Source: JAGNLM01 sp964439835
Lineage (GTDB): Bacteria; Pseudomonadota; Gammaproteobacteria; JAABTG01
DNA: 64,000 nt
Reading direction: 5' to 3'
Assembly (NCBI GenBank): GCA_964439835.1
Contig: CAYTPQ010000002.1
Span: forward strand, 1 to 64,000
Shown here: piece by piece, positions 55,059 to 63,975 of the stretch
How the letters are laid out: every line of letters starts with the position of its first letter
Position numbering within the stretch: position 1 is the stretch's first letter
Program-made: the position numbers and the translations under genes
Notes under the pieces: generated by a model
Told to the model about the DNA's origin: nothing
What the model saw: only the letters and a program-made list of their open reading frames with translations
The model's database searches: none

Positions 55059-56515
55059 CAGCGGCCTCCCTCGTCCACGATCCAGGTGTCCTTGCTGCCG
55101 CCGCCCTGGGACGAGTTCACCACCAGCGACCCTTTGCGCAGGGCGACCCGGGTCAGCCCGCCCGTGGTCACCAGTACCTGATCGCTGGAGAGGATGAACG
55201 GGCGCATGTCCACGTGCCGCGACTCGAAGTGGTCGCCGCCGACCACCGTCGGTACCGTGGACAGGGTCAGCGCGGGCTGGGCGATGAAGTTGCGCGGGTC
55301 GGCCTGGACGGTGCGTGCGAATTCCTCGCGCTCCTTCTTCGTCGACGCCGGGCCCACCAGCATCCCGTAACCGCCCGACTCGTTGGCGGGCTTCACCACC
55401 AGCTTCTCGAGGTTCGCCAGCACGTACTTGCGCTGGGCCTCGTCGACGCAGAGGTACGTCGGCACGTTGGGCAGCACCGGCTCCTCGGCCAGGTAGTAGC
55501 GGATCATGTCCGGCACGAACGCGTACACGACCTTGTCGTCGGCGACGCCCGCGCCGGGCGCGTTCACCAGGGCCACGTTACCTGCCTTCCAGGCGCGCAC
55601 GAGCCCGCGCACCCCGAGCGCCGAGTCCTTGCGGAACACCTCCGGGTCGAGGAAGAGGTCGTCGATCCGGCGGTAGATCACGTCGACCCGGGCGAGGCCT
55701 TCGATCGTGCGCATGTACACGCAGTCGTCGTCGCCCACCACCAGGTCGCGCCCCTCCACCAGCTCGCAACCCATCTGCTGGGCCAGGTAGGAGTGCTCGA
55801 AGTAGGCCGAGTTGTAGATCCCGGGCGTCAGAACCACCACCTCCGGGTAGCGCGCCGGGCGCGGCGAGACCGCTGCCAGCGTGTCGAAGAGCTGGGAGGG
55901 GTAGTCGTCGACCGGCAGGATGGAGTAGTCCTCGAACAGCTCGGGGAAGACCCGCTTCATCACCGCGCGGTTCTCGAGCATGTAGGAGACCCCCGAGGGC
56001 ACCCGCAGGTTGTCCTCGAGGACGTACACCGTGCCGTCCTTGTCCCGCACCAGGTCGGAGCCGCAGATGTGGGCCCAGACCCCGAGCGGGGGTGAGACCC
56101 CGACGCACTGCGCGCGGAAGTTCTTCGAGTCCGCCAGGATCTCTGCCGGGAAAACGCCGTCCTTCACGATCCGCTGGTCGTGGTAGACGTCGTCGATGAA
56201 CTGGTTGAGAGCCCGCACGCGCTGCTTCAATCCGGCCTCGATGCGGGCCCACTCGGCCTTCGACATCACCCGCGGCACGATGTCGAGCGGCCACGCGCGG
56301 TCGATCGACCCGCCGCCCTCACTGTAGACGGTGAAGGTGATCCCGGCCTCCTTGATCGCCGCCTCGGCCGCCGCCTGCCGCGCGGCGAGCTCCTCCGCGT
56401 CCAGGGTCCCGAGGTAGCGGGTGACCTTGTCCGACTCCGGGCGGGCCTTGCCCGGCGCCGCGATCAGCTCGTCGTAGAGGCCCTTGACGCTGTAGTCCTT
56501 CCAGTCGGTGGGCAT
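55058..56515 (-). CDS. circularly permuted type 2 ATP-grasp protein (COG2308)
   Basis: A 485-residue protein predicted to ligate a carboxylate to an amine with ATP. Blocks such as RVRALNQFIDDVYHDQRIVK, VLEDNLRVPSGVSYMLENR and LVVKPANESGGYGMLVGP are characteristic, the last being a nucleotide-binding loop. No one has shown the substrate. ATG 56515 was chosen because an upstream in-frame extension covers unrelated proline-rich sequence. It lies 443 bp downstream of the transglutaminase gene, with repeat copy E between them. Confidence 0.92.
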   Translation of the reverse strand: MPTDWKDYSVKGLYDELIAAPGKARPESDKVTRYLGTLDAEELAARQAAAEAAIKEAGITFTVYSEGGGSIDRAWPLDIVPRVMSKAEWARIEAGLKQRVRALNQFIDDVYHDQRIVKDGVFPAEILADSKNFRAQCVGVSPPLGVWAHICGSDLVRDKDGTVYVLEDNLRVPSGVSYMLENRAVMKRVFPELFEDYSILPVDDYPSQLFDTLAAVSPRPARYPEVVVLTPGIYNSAYFEHSYLAQQMGCELVEGRDLVVGDDDCVYMRTIEGLARVDVIYRRIDDLFLDPEVFRKDSALGVRGLVRAWKAGNVALVNAPGAGVADDKVVYAFVPDMIRYYLAEEPVLPNVPTYLCVDEAQRKYVLANLEKLVVKPANESGGYGMLVGPASTKKEREEFARTVQADPRNFIAQPALTLSTVPTVVGGDHFESRHVDMRPFILSSDQVLVTTGGLTRVALRKGSLVVNSSQGGGSKDTWIVDEGGR

Positions 56516-56702
56516 GCCTGCGGTCTCAACCTTCTCTCTGTACGGGCTTGTCCGGCACCTCGGCGGGGCGGGCCCGACCGGCGGCGCACCAATCAGGTGC
56601 GCAGCGTGGAACCCCACGCGGAAAACGGTGCTTTATAGCCATGTCAGTGCAATCCCGAGGCCAGCTAGAAGAGCATCCATCAGCACCGTCATGGTAGCCC
56701 GG

Positions 56703-56921
56703 GGCAGGTTCCCGGGTCGGTCCCGCCGGACACGCCGCAAGTACGTCCCTGTAGGCTCGTCTGCCGCCTTGCACGGACGGGCTCTCCTGCCCGTCCGGCA
56801 AGTCCGGGGTGGGCCTTCCCAGGCCCACCCGTTCGGCGGGGCCGCTGTCCACCGGACAGCGGCCAGTTTCCGCCTCACCCATGGCGTCAGACGGTCCCGC
56901 GAACCGACCCGGGAACCTGCC
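56703..56921 (+). repeat. long bulged-hairpin repeat, copy E, with three nested extra hairpins
   Basis: The outer arms at 56703-56721 and 56903-56921 form a perfect 19-bp inverted repeat. The conserved bulge is subtype 2. Where other copies have a short apical loop, this one has about 110 nt containing three perfect hairpins: CGGACGGGC/GCCCGTCCG (56774-56797), GGGTGGGCCT/AGGCCCACCC (56807-56830) and GGCCGCTGTCC/GGACAGCGGCC (56840-56864). It ends 37 bp after the transglutaminase stop. The rest of the 56516-56958 interval has no gene. Confidence 0.9.
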
Positions 56922-56958
56922 TCAGCTCCACAGCGCAACGGGACTTCCCTCCAGGTCG

Positions 56959-59900
56959 TTAACACCCCGGCGTGTACCGCAGATCCAGCGTGTACGGGTG
57001 CTCCGGGTGCGGCTCCTCCGGCGGCACGTCGACCGTGCCGTGGCTGTGGCCGATCGGCCAGAAGCGGGCGATGCGTCGGGCCTCGGCCTCGTTGGCGTTG
57101 ACTGGGAAGGTCTCGTAGTTCCGCCCCCCCGGGTGGGCCACGTGGTAGGTGCAGCCGCCCACCGCCCGCCGGTTCCAGGTATCTACCAGGTCGAAGACCA
57201 GCGGCCCCTGGGCCGGGATGGTCGGGTGCAGGCCCGAGGGGGGCTGCCAGGCCTTGAACCGGACCCCAGCCACGAACTCGCCGCGGGTCCCGGTGGGGCG
57301 CAGCGGCACCCGCCGGCCGTTGCAGGTCACCGCGTGGCGCTCGCCCACCATCCCGCGGACCTTCACCTGCAGGCGCTCCACCGAGGAGTCGACGAAGCGG
57401 GCCGTGCCGCGGGCGGTCACCTCTTCGCCGAGCACGTGCCAGGGCTCGATCGCGAAGCGCAGCTCCAGCTCCACGTCGTCGGCCCGGACGCTCCCGTAGT
57501 GGGGGAAGCGGAACTCGAAGAACGGGGCGTACCACTCCGCGGCGAACGGGTAACCGGCCCGCTCCAGGTCGCAGACGACATCCTCAAAATCCCGCCAGAC
57601 GTAGTGCGGGAGCAGGAAGCGGTCGTGCAGCTCGGTGCCCCAGCGCACCGGCTTCGCCCGGTAGGGGGCGTCCCAGAAGCGCGCGACCAGGGCCCGCAGC
57701 AGCAGCATCTGGGCCGCGCTCATGCGGGCGTGGGGCGGCATCTCGAAGGCCCGGAACTCCACCAGCCCGCGCCGGCCCACGGGGCTGTCCGGTGAGTACA
57801 GCTTGTCGATGCAGAACTCCGAGCGGTGGGTGTTGCCGGTGACGTCGACCAGCAGGTTGCGCAGCACCCGGTCGACCCGCCAGGGGGCCGGGCTCTCTCC
57901 CGCAGGGATCTGCTGGAAGGCGATCTCCAGCTCGTACAGCACCTCGTCCCGGGCCTCGTCGACCCGCGGGGCCTGGCTGGTCGGGCCGACGAACAGGCCG
58001 GAGAACAGGTACGACAGGCTCGGGTGGTGCTGCCAGTAGGCGATCAGGCTCGCCAGCACGTCCGGGCGGCGCAGGAACGGGCTGTCGGCGGGGCGGGCGC
58101 CGCCCAGGGTCACGTGGTTGCCGCCGCCGGTGCCGGTGTGGCGGCCGTCGACCATGAACTTCTCGGTGCCGAGCCGCGCGAACCGTGCCTCCTCGTACAG
58201 GGCCCCGGTGACCTCCACCAGCTCGTCCCAACTGTGGGCGGGGTGCACGTTCACCTCGATCACGCCCGGGTCCGGGGTGACCTGCAGGCGCAGGAGGCGC
58301 TCGTCGTGGGGCGGCTCGTAACCCTCCAGCGCGACCGCCAGGCCGAGCTCGGCCGCGGTCGCTTCCACGTGGGTCACCAGGTCCAGGAAGTGCTCCAGGT
58401 GGGTGAGCGGCGGCAGGAAGACGTACAGACAGCCGTCCCGCGGCTCGACGCAGAGGGCGGTCTGCACCAGGCCGTAGGCGCCGCCCGGGCGCGCCTCGTC
58501 GGCCGACGGCTGCTCGCGCCAGTCCTGCTGCAGCGCCTCCGGCCCGAACCGCTCGCTGTAGCGCCGGGCGACCTCGCCGTAGCGGGCCGAGAGCGGGGCG
58601 CGCGCCTCGAACGGGTCGCGCGGCGGGCTCAGGTCCCGCTGCTCGGGCGGGACCCAGGGCAACGAGTCCAGGGGCAGCCGCAGGCCCATCGGCGAGTCGC
58701 CGGGGAGCAGGTACATCCGCTCGCGCCGGAACGGCCAGCGCCCGCTCACCCAGCGCCCGCTGCCGTCCCCGTCCTCGACCCAGCGCAGGGGCAGGGCGTA
58801 GCCGGTCACCCGGTCCAGCCCCCGCTCGAACAGCCGGGCGAGCCGGCGCCGCTCCAGGGGGTCGGAGAGCTTGCTGTCGAAGGGGTCGACGTTGGCCGGT
58901 AGGGTGCCCTCCTTCCACAGGTAGTAGTAGACGTCCTCGTAGCCCGCCACAAGCCGGGCGGGGTCGAGACCCAGCCGGCGGGCCAGGGCCTCGCCGAGCC
59001 GCTCGGCCTCCGGCAGGCCGTGGCCGGCAGGCCGGCTCGGGTCGGCGAGCAGCGCCGGTTCGTGCCACACCGGCAGCCCGTCCGCGCGCCAGAAGCAGGA
59101 CAGGGCCCAGCGCGGCAGCGGCTCCCCCGGGTACCACTTGCCCTGGCTCTGGTGCAGCAGGGCGCCGGGCGCGAAGCGGTCCTTCAGCCGGCGCACCAGG
59201 TCCTCGGCCCGCTCGCGCTTGTGGGGGCCGAGGGCCTGGGTGTTCCACTCGGCGCCGTCCATGTCGTCAATGGAGACGAAGGTGGGCTCGCCCCCCATCG
59301 TCAGGCGCACGTCGCGGCCCGCGAGGTCGGCGTCGACCCGGTGGCCGAGGGCGGTGATCGCCCGCCACTGCCCGTCGCTGTAGGGCTTCGTCACCCGCGG
59401 GTCCTCGTGGATGCGGGTGACCCGGTTGTGGAAGCGGAACTCGACCTCGCAGGGGTCGCTCGCGCCGGTGACCGGCGCGGCGCTCACCGGGTCCGGGGTG
59501 CAGGCCAGCGGGATGTGGCCCTCGCCGGCGAACAGCCCCGAGGTCGGGTCGAGCCCGAGCCACCCGGCGCCCGGGACGTAGACCTCGGTCCAGGCGTGCA
59601 GGTCGGTGAAGTCCTGCTCCGGGCCCGAGGGGCCGTCGAGCGACTTCACGTCCGGCGCGAGCTGGACCAGGTAGCCGGAGACGAAGCGGGCGGCCAGGCC
59701 GAGGTGGCGCAGGACCTGGGCCAGCAGCCAGGCCGCGTCCCGGCACGAGCCCTTCGCCCGCTCGAGCGTCTCCTCGCAGGTCTGGATGCCCGGCTCCATC
59801 CGGATGATGTAGCCGATGTCGCGCTGCAGGCGCCGGTTCAGGTCCACGAGGAAGTCGACGACGTGCCGCTCACCCCGCTCCACGGACGCCAGCCACTCCA

Positions 59901-60282
59901 GCAGCCGCGGGCCGGCCTCCCGGACCTCCAGGTAAGGTGAGAGCTCGGTGGCCAGCTGGGGGTCGTAGGGGAACGGGAAGCGCTCGGCGTAGGGTTCCAG
60001 GAAGAAGTCGAAGGGGTTGATGACGGTGAGCTCCGCCACCACGTCCACGTCGACCGTGAAGCTCCGCGTCTTCTCGGGAAAGACGTAGCGGGCGACCAGG
60101 TTGCCGAAGGGGTCCTGCTGCCAGTTCACGAAGTGCTTCGCCGGCTCGACCTGGAGCGAGTAGGCGAGTACCGGCGTGCGCGTGTGCGGCGCGGGCCGCA
60201 AGCGGATCAGGTGGGGGGAGAGGTTGACCGCGCGGTCGTAGTGGTACTCCGTGCGGTGCTGGATCGCGACCCGGATCGCCAT
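56959..60282 (-). CDS. transglutaminase-like / DUF2126 protein
   Basis: A 1107-residue protein. Residues 1-280 contain the transglutaminase N-domain and core with the triad Cys in AKGSCRDAAWLLAQVL, His in FTDLHAWTEVYVPG and Asp in LGLDPTSGL. Residues about 310-1100 are DUF2126, with NVHPAHSWDELVEV, RHTGTGGGNHVTLGG, and FRAFEMPPHARMSAAQ. Such proteins accompany alpha-E and ATP-grasp genes and are predicted to process or tag peptides. GAGGAG lies 6 nt before the ATG. It diverges from anbu across 176 bp. Confidence 0.93.
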   Translation of the reverse strand: MAIRVAIQHRTEYHYDRAVNLSPHLIRLRPAPHTRTPVLAYSLQVEPAKHFVNWQQDPFGNLVARYVFPEKTRSFTVDVDVVAELTVINPFDFFLEPYAERFPFPYDPQLATELSPYLEVREAGPRLLEWLASVERGERHVVDFLVDLNRRLQRDIGYIIRMEPGIQTCEETLERAKGSCRDAAWLLAQVLRHLGLAARFVSGYLVQLAPDVKSLDGPSGPEQDFTDLHAWTEVYVPGAGWLGLDPTSGLFAGEGHIPLACTPDPVSAAPVTGASDPCEVEFRFHNRVTRIHEDPRVTKPYSDGQWRAITALGHRVDADLAGRDVRLTMGGEPTFVSIDDMDGAEWNTQALGPHKRERAEDLVRRLKDRFAPGALLHQSQGKWYPGEPLPRWALSCFWRADGLPVWHEPALLADPSRPAGHGLPEAERLGEALARRLGLDPARLVAGYEDVYYYLWKEGTLPANVDPFDSKLSDPLERRRLARLFERGLDRVTGYALPLRWVEDGDGSGRWVSGRWPFRRERMYLLPGDSPMGLRLPLDSLPWVPPEQRDLSPPRDPFEARAPLSARYGEVARRYSERFGPEALQQDWREQPSADEARPGGAYGLVQTALCVEPRDGCLYVFLPPLTHLEHFLDLVTHVEATAAELGLAVALEGYEPPHDERLLRLQVTPDPGVIEVNVHPAHSWDELVEVTGALYEEARFARLGTEKFMVDGRHTGTGGGNHVTLGGARPADSPFLRRPDVLASLIAYWQHHPSLSYLFSGLFVGPTSQAPRVDEARDEVLYELEIAFQQIPAGESPAPWRVDRVLRNLLVDVTGNTHRSEFCIDKLYSPDSPVGRRGLVEFRAFEMPPHARMSAAQMLLLRALVARFWDAPYRAKPVRWGTELHDRFLLPHYVWRDFEDVVCDLERAGYPFAAEWYAPFFEFRFPHYGSVRADDVELELRFAIEPWHVLGEEVTARGTARFVDSSVERLQVKVRGMVGERHAVTCNGRRVPLRPTGTRGEFVAGVRFKAWQPPSGLHPTIPAQGPLVFDLVDTWNRRAVGGCTYHVAHPGGRNYETFPVNANEAEARRIARFWPIGHSHGTVDVPPEEPHPEHPYTLDLRYTPGC

Positions 60283-60458
60283 CGGTGGCTCCTCGCAGGA
60301 TGAATCGAGCGATTATTCGAGCGCCCCGGATCCACTGGCAACGCACGCACCGCGAAGGCGCGCGATGCCCCGTTCCGGTGCGGTCTCCGCGCCCTTGACC
60401 GCGATCGACCCCGCGCTATTCTTTCAGCCCTTGTCCGCCGCGGCCGGAGTCCACCGTC
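60283..60458. promoter_or_regulatory. divergent transglutaminase/anbu intergenic region with a heptamer direct repeat
   Basis: The two arms of the Anbu module share this 176-bp region. TCGAGCG occurs at 60305-60311 and 60317-60323, separated by ATTAT, so the repeats are 12 bp apart and on nearly the same face of the helix. The pair is a candidate regulator site. No clear promoter elements are visible. Confidence 0.4.
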
Positions 60459-61202
60459 ATGACGTACTGCCTCGCGATGAGCCTCAGCCAGGGGCTCGTC
60501 TTCGCATCGGACTCGCGCACGAACGCCGGGGTCGACTACGTGACGACCTTCAGCAAGATGCACGTGTTCACCCCGGTGCCCGGCCGACTCTTCGTGGTGC
60601 TCACGGCCGGCAATCTGGCGACGACCCAGGAGGTCCTGCACCGGGTCAAACGCGACCTGGACAACCCGGAGGCGGTGGAGAGCCTGCGCACCGTCCGCTA
60701 CCTGTTCGAGGCGGCGGACTACCTCGGGCGGGTGAGCTGCGAGGTCCAGCGCGCGCACGCCTCGGCGATGCAGCAGGCGGGCTTCAGCGCCGAGGGGACG
60801 TTCATCATCGGCGGCCAGATCCAGGGCCAGCCCCAGGCGATCTTTCTCGTCTATCCCCAGGGCAACTTCATCTCGGCCTCGCCCGAGACCCCGTACCTGC
60901 AGATCGGCGAGACCAAGTACGGCAAGCCGGCGCTGGACCGGGTGATCGACCCGGGCCTGACCCTGGAGGACGGCGCGCGCCTCGCCCTCGTCTCGCTCGA
61001 CGCGACGATGCGCTCGAACATCTCGGTGGGTCCGCCGCTGGAGGTGGCGATCTGCCCGAAGGACGGCTTCACGGTCGCCCACTACCTGAACCTGAAGCTC
61101 GAGTCCCCCCTCTACCGAGCGATGCGCGAGCGCTGGCAGGAGGGCCTGCGGGAGGCGTTCCGGCACCTGCCGAAGTTCGAGTGGGAGGGAGGGGGAGGCT
61201 GA
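60459..61202 (+). CDS. anbu: Anbu, ancestral-beta-subunit proteasome homologue (COG3484)
   Basis: A 247-residue Ntn-hydrolase-fold protein. After Met1 the sequence starts TYCLAMSLSQGLVFASDSRT, so Thr2 becomes the nucleophile and Asp/Arg in SDSRTNAG are active-site residues. LFVVLTAGNLATTQEVLHRV and GTFIIGGQIQGQ follow the family pattern. Anbu forms open-ring helical assemblies and its substrates are unknown. It is regularly found with the alpha-E, ATP-grasp and transglutaminase genes, as here. Repeat copy F begins 12 bp after the stop. Confidence 0.93.
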   Translation: MTYCLAMSLSQGLVFASDSRTNAGVDYVTTFSKMHVFTPVPGRLFVVLTAGNLATTQEVLHRVKRDLDNPEAVESLRTVRYLFEAADYLGRVSCEVQRAHASAMQQAGFSAEGTFIIGGQIQGQPQAIFLVYPQGNFISASPETPYLQIGETKYGKPALDRVIDPGLTLEDGARLALVSLDATMRSNISVGPPLEVAICPKDGFTVAHYLNLKLESPLYRAMRERWQEGLREAFRHLPKFEWEGGGG

Positions 61203-61214
61203 TGCGCCCCCGAA

Positions 61215-61326
61215 GGCAGGTTCCCGGTACGGTCCCGCGGGACACGCCGCAAGTACGTCCCTGTAGGCTCGTCTGCCGCCATCCTTGGCGTCAGACGGTC
61301 CCGCAAAACCGTACCGGGAACCTGCC
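61215..61326 (+). repeat. long bulged-hairpin repeat, copy F
   Basis: A complete copy in plus orientation. The outer arms at 61215-61233 and 61308-61326 form a perfect 19-bp inverted repeat. The bulge and apical stem are subtype 2. It lies in the 159-bp gap between the convergent anbu and M48 genes. Confidence 0.92.
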
Positions 61327-61361
61327 AGCCTGTCCTTAGGTGTTGACCGTTAACTTTGGCG

Positions 61362-62708
61362 TCAGCGTTTGACGTACCCCCACTCCTGCAGTCGCTGATA
61401 GGCGTACTGGGCCTGGGAGCCCTTCTGCACCGCCTGGATGTAGCGGGCGTACTCCCGGGCGGCGCCCGGCACGTTCTGCATCCCTTCCAGGCTGACGCCC
61501 TTCAGGAAGGCGATGTCCGCGTTCCCCGGTAGCATCCCGTCGTAGGTGACCAGGTCCTTGTAGGCGTCGTCGTAGTCCCGCTGCATCAGGGCGGTGACGG
61601 CGGCGACCCGGTGCCCCTGGGCCTCCCGGGGATAGGCCGCCTTGGCCTGATCGGCGTAACGCCGGGCCCGGTCGGGTCGCTCCAGGGCCAGCTGGCACTT
61701 CGCCATCATGACCAGCGCGGCGTAGTCCCCCGGCGCCTGCTTCAAGGCCTGGTTCAGTTCCTCCTCGGCGCGCGGGAACTGCTTCTTGCGCATGCTCGTG
61801 TCGGCCTGCTGCAGGGCCTGGATCGCGCCCTTGATCCGGCGCAGCCCGGCGGTCTCGTCCTGGTAGCGCTCCTGGTTGACCGGCAGGCCGCGGCCGCTCG
61901 CGTAGCGGGCGCGCAGCGCCTCGCGGGCGTTCGCGACCCGCTCGTCGCTCATGGGGTGGGTGGCGAACATCAGCTCGATGGCGCCGGGGCGCTCCTTGGA
62001 TTCCTTCTGCAGGATCTCGTGCAGCCCCACCATGCCTTCCGGGTTCAGCCCGGCCCGGTAGAGGTACTCCATGCCGAGGGCGTCCGCCTCCCGCTCGTTG
62101 TCCCGGCTGTAGTGGGCGAGCAGGGCCCCAGCGCCGAGGCCGCTGATGTCCTCGGCCAGCGAGCCGAGGGAGCCCAGTCCGGAGACCTGGGCGGCGATCC
62201 CCACTCCCGCAACGGCCACCTGAGCGAGCATGCCCTTGCTCGCCTGCTTGGCGGTGTGACGGGCGTTGACGTGCCCGATCTCGTGCCCAAGCAGGGCGCC
62301 CAGCTCGGCCTCGTTGTCGATCTCCACCAGGATCCCCCGGGTGGCGGCGATGCTGCCCCCCGGGAAGGCGTAGGCGTTGATGTAGCTGGCGTTGACCGCT
62401 CGGAACGAGTACGGCATCGACGGGCGGTGCGAGAGGCGCGCCAGGCGGTTGCCGACCTCGCCCAGGTAGGTGTTCACCCGGGCGTCCTGGACGGCCCCGT
62501 AGTCGGAGGAGAACTGCTGGGGGGACTGCTCGCGGTCGATCGCGATCTCCTGGGACTCGGACATGAGCATCAGGGTCTGCTCGCCGGTCACCGGGTCGAC
62601 CGCGCACCCGCCGAGGGCCGTCGCCCCGGCCGAGGCGGTCAGCAGCCAGAGGAAGTCCCGGCGGTCCATTCGCCGCCGGAAGATGCGGTCCGCGCGTTCG
62701 TTCGACAT
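61362..62708 (-). CDS. M48-family metalloprotease lipoprotein with TPR repeats (BepA/LoiP-like)
   Basis: A 448-residue protein with a Tat-like signal (RRMDRRDFLWLLTASAGA) that ends in the lipobox LGGC. The M48 zinc motif is GALLGHEIGHVNARHTAKQ near 136-154, with the third ligand in EREADALGMEYL. The C-terminal 170 residues are TPR-like (NQALKQAPGDYAALVMMAKC). BepA-type proteases assist outer-membrane protein assembly and degrade misfolded ones. The ATG at 62708 has GAGGG 5 nt upstream; the longer frame runs into the intergenic region. Confidence 0.9.
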   Translation of the reverse strand: MSNERADRIFRRRMDRRDFLWLLTASAGATALGGCAVDPVTGEQTLMLMSESQEIAIDREQSPQQFSSDYGAVQDARVNTYLGEVGNRLARLSHRPSMPYSFRAVNASYINAYAFPGGSIAATRGILVEIDNEAELGALLGHEIGHVNARHTAKQASKGMLAQVAVAGVGIAAQVSGLGSLGSLAEDISGLGAGALLAHYSRDNEREADALGMEYLYRAGLNPEGMVGLHEILQKESKERPGAIELMFATHPMSDERVANAREALRARYASGRGLPVNQERYQDETAGLRRIKGAIQALQQADTSMRKKQFPRAEEELNQALKQAPGDYAALVMMAKCQLALERPDRARRYADQAKAAYPREAQGHRVAAVTALMQRDYDDAYKDLVTYDGMLPGNADIAFLKGVSLEGMQNVPGAAREYARYIQAVQKGSQAQYAYQRLQEWGYVKR

Positions 62709-62832
62709 GGCACCCTCTTGGTCGCCGAATGCCCCTGTAAAGTTCCGGAGTACCCCGGTCGGCCACGCCGCGGGGAAGACCCCGCGAAGACCTGGTTTTC
62801 TTCCGCCGGCGGGCGCCTCAACATGATCGTTT

Positions 62833-63258
62833 ATGAGCACCATGACAATCGAGCGCCTGATGGACGCCTTCGAGCTCCTGACCGACTGGCAGGAGCGCTA
62901 CGACTACCTCAGCGAGCTGGGGGCCAAGCTCCCTCCGATGCCGGAGGCGGAGAAGACCGACGAGACCCGCGTCCACGGCTGCATCAGCAAGGTGTGGATC
63001 ACGGGGCGTGCGAGCGGCGATCCCCTCGTCATGGAGTACCACGCGGACGGGGAGGGGCCGATCATTCGCGGCCTGGTGGCGCTGCTAGTCATGCTGTTCC
63101 AGGGCCGAACCCGCGAACAGGTCCTCGCGCTCGATGCGGAGGGCGTGATCGAGAAGCTCGGCCTGGACGAGAACCTGAGCCCCAACCGACACATCGGGAT
63201 GTACGCGATGGTCGAGAAGATCAAGGGGCTCGCGCGCGCGGCGGCCCCTGACGGCTAG
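62833..63258 (+). CDS. sufE: cysteine desulfuration protein SufE
   Basis: A 141-residue sulfur acceptor that takes persulfide sulfur from the cysteine desulfurase SufS for Fe-S assembly. The active Cys is in TRVHGCISKVWITGR near residue 50. The N-terminal LMDAFELLTDWQERYDYLSELG and the GYP-like helices match the family. No other suf gene adjoins it. It ends right at the dksA stop codon, with convergent genes touching. Confidence 0.94.
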   Translation: MSTMTIERLMDAFELLTDWQERYDYLSELGAKLPPMPEAEKTDETRVHGCISKVWITGRASGDPLVMEYHADGEGPIIRGLVALLVMLFQGRTREQVLALDAEGVIEKLGLDENLSPNRHIGMYAMVEKIKGLARAAAPDG

Positions 63259-63975
63259 TCAGGCATCGTCCCGGTAACCCCGCTGGGATTTCTCCCGCAG
63301 CTCCTGCGCCTCCACCGAGAGGGTCGCGATTGGGCGGGCCTCCAACCGCTTCAGCCCGATGGGTTCGCCCGTCTCCTCGCAGAAGCCGTAGGTGCCGTCC
63401 TCGATCCGACGCAGCGCGGCGTCGATCTTCGGCAGCAGCTTGCGATAGCGGTCACGGGTCCGCAGCTCCAGCGCGACCTCGCTCTCGTCGCGGGCCCGGT
63501 CGGCCTCGTCTCCAACGTAGCGGGATGCCCCGTCGCTCCTCAGGTGGTCGATGGTCTGCTGGGATTCCCGCAGCAGCGCATCGCGCCAGTCCAGCAACTT
63601 GCGCCGGAAGTAGGCGAGCTGCCGGGGGCTCATGTACTCCTCGTCGGGGGAAGGCTCGTAGCCCGGCGCGAGCGCGGCCTCGGCGGCCGGCGCCCCGCCG
63701 GTCGGAACCGCCTCGGCAGCCGGGGTGGGGGGCTGCGCCACAGCCGCCTTGGGCGCGGGCTTCTTCTTGGGCACAACGGCCTCGGTGGGGGCGGGCTTCG
63801 GCGTGGTCGCCGGGGGCTTCGGTTTCTGCGGCGCGGCCGCCTTCGGGACCTTCGCCGTCGCCGGGATGGCCTTCTTCGCGGGCTTCGCCTTCGCCGTCGC
63901 GGCCGTCTTCGCGGCCTTGGCCCTGGCCTTCGTGGCGGCGCTGGGGCTCTCCGACTGAACTTTCTTCACGGCCAT
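63259..63975 (-). CDS. dksA: DksA-family transcription factor with lysine/alanine/proline-rich extension and degenerate zinc site
   Basis: A 238-residue protein. Residues 1-110 are an Ala/Lys/Pro-rich extension resembling histone H1-like tails. Residues 112-235 are the DksA fold: the coiled-coil tips carry the DxxDxA-type segment GDEADRARDESEVA, and the globular domain reads IEDGTYGFCEETGEPIGLKR. Only one Cys remains where zinc-binding DksA has four, so the site is probably zinc-free, as in DksA paralogues of several proteobacteria. It should bind RNA polymerase with ppGpp. The extension may bind DNA or other acidic partners, which is inference. Confidence 0.88.
   Translation of the reverse strand: MAVKKVQSESPSAATKARAKAAKTAATAKAKPAKKAIPATAKVPKAAAPQKPKPPATTPKPAPTEAVVPKKKPAPKAAVAQPPTPAAEAVPTGGAPAAEAALAPGYEPSPDEEYMSPRQLAYFRRKLLDWRDALLRESQQTIDHLRSDGASRYVGDEADRARDESEVALELRTRDRYRKLLPKIDAALRRIEDGTYGFCEETGEPIGLKRLEARPIATLSVEAQELREKSQRGYRDDA

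Noticed and set aside
61215..61326. Reading the long hairpin repeats as attachment sites or ordinary terminators
   Set aside because: The arms are private to each copy and the bulge is the conserved part, with no T-tract and no flanking direct repeats that I can see. Att sites would share core identity across the arms instead.
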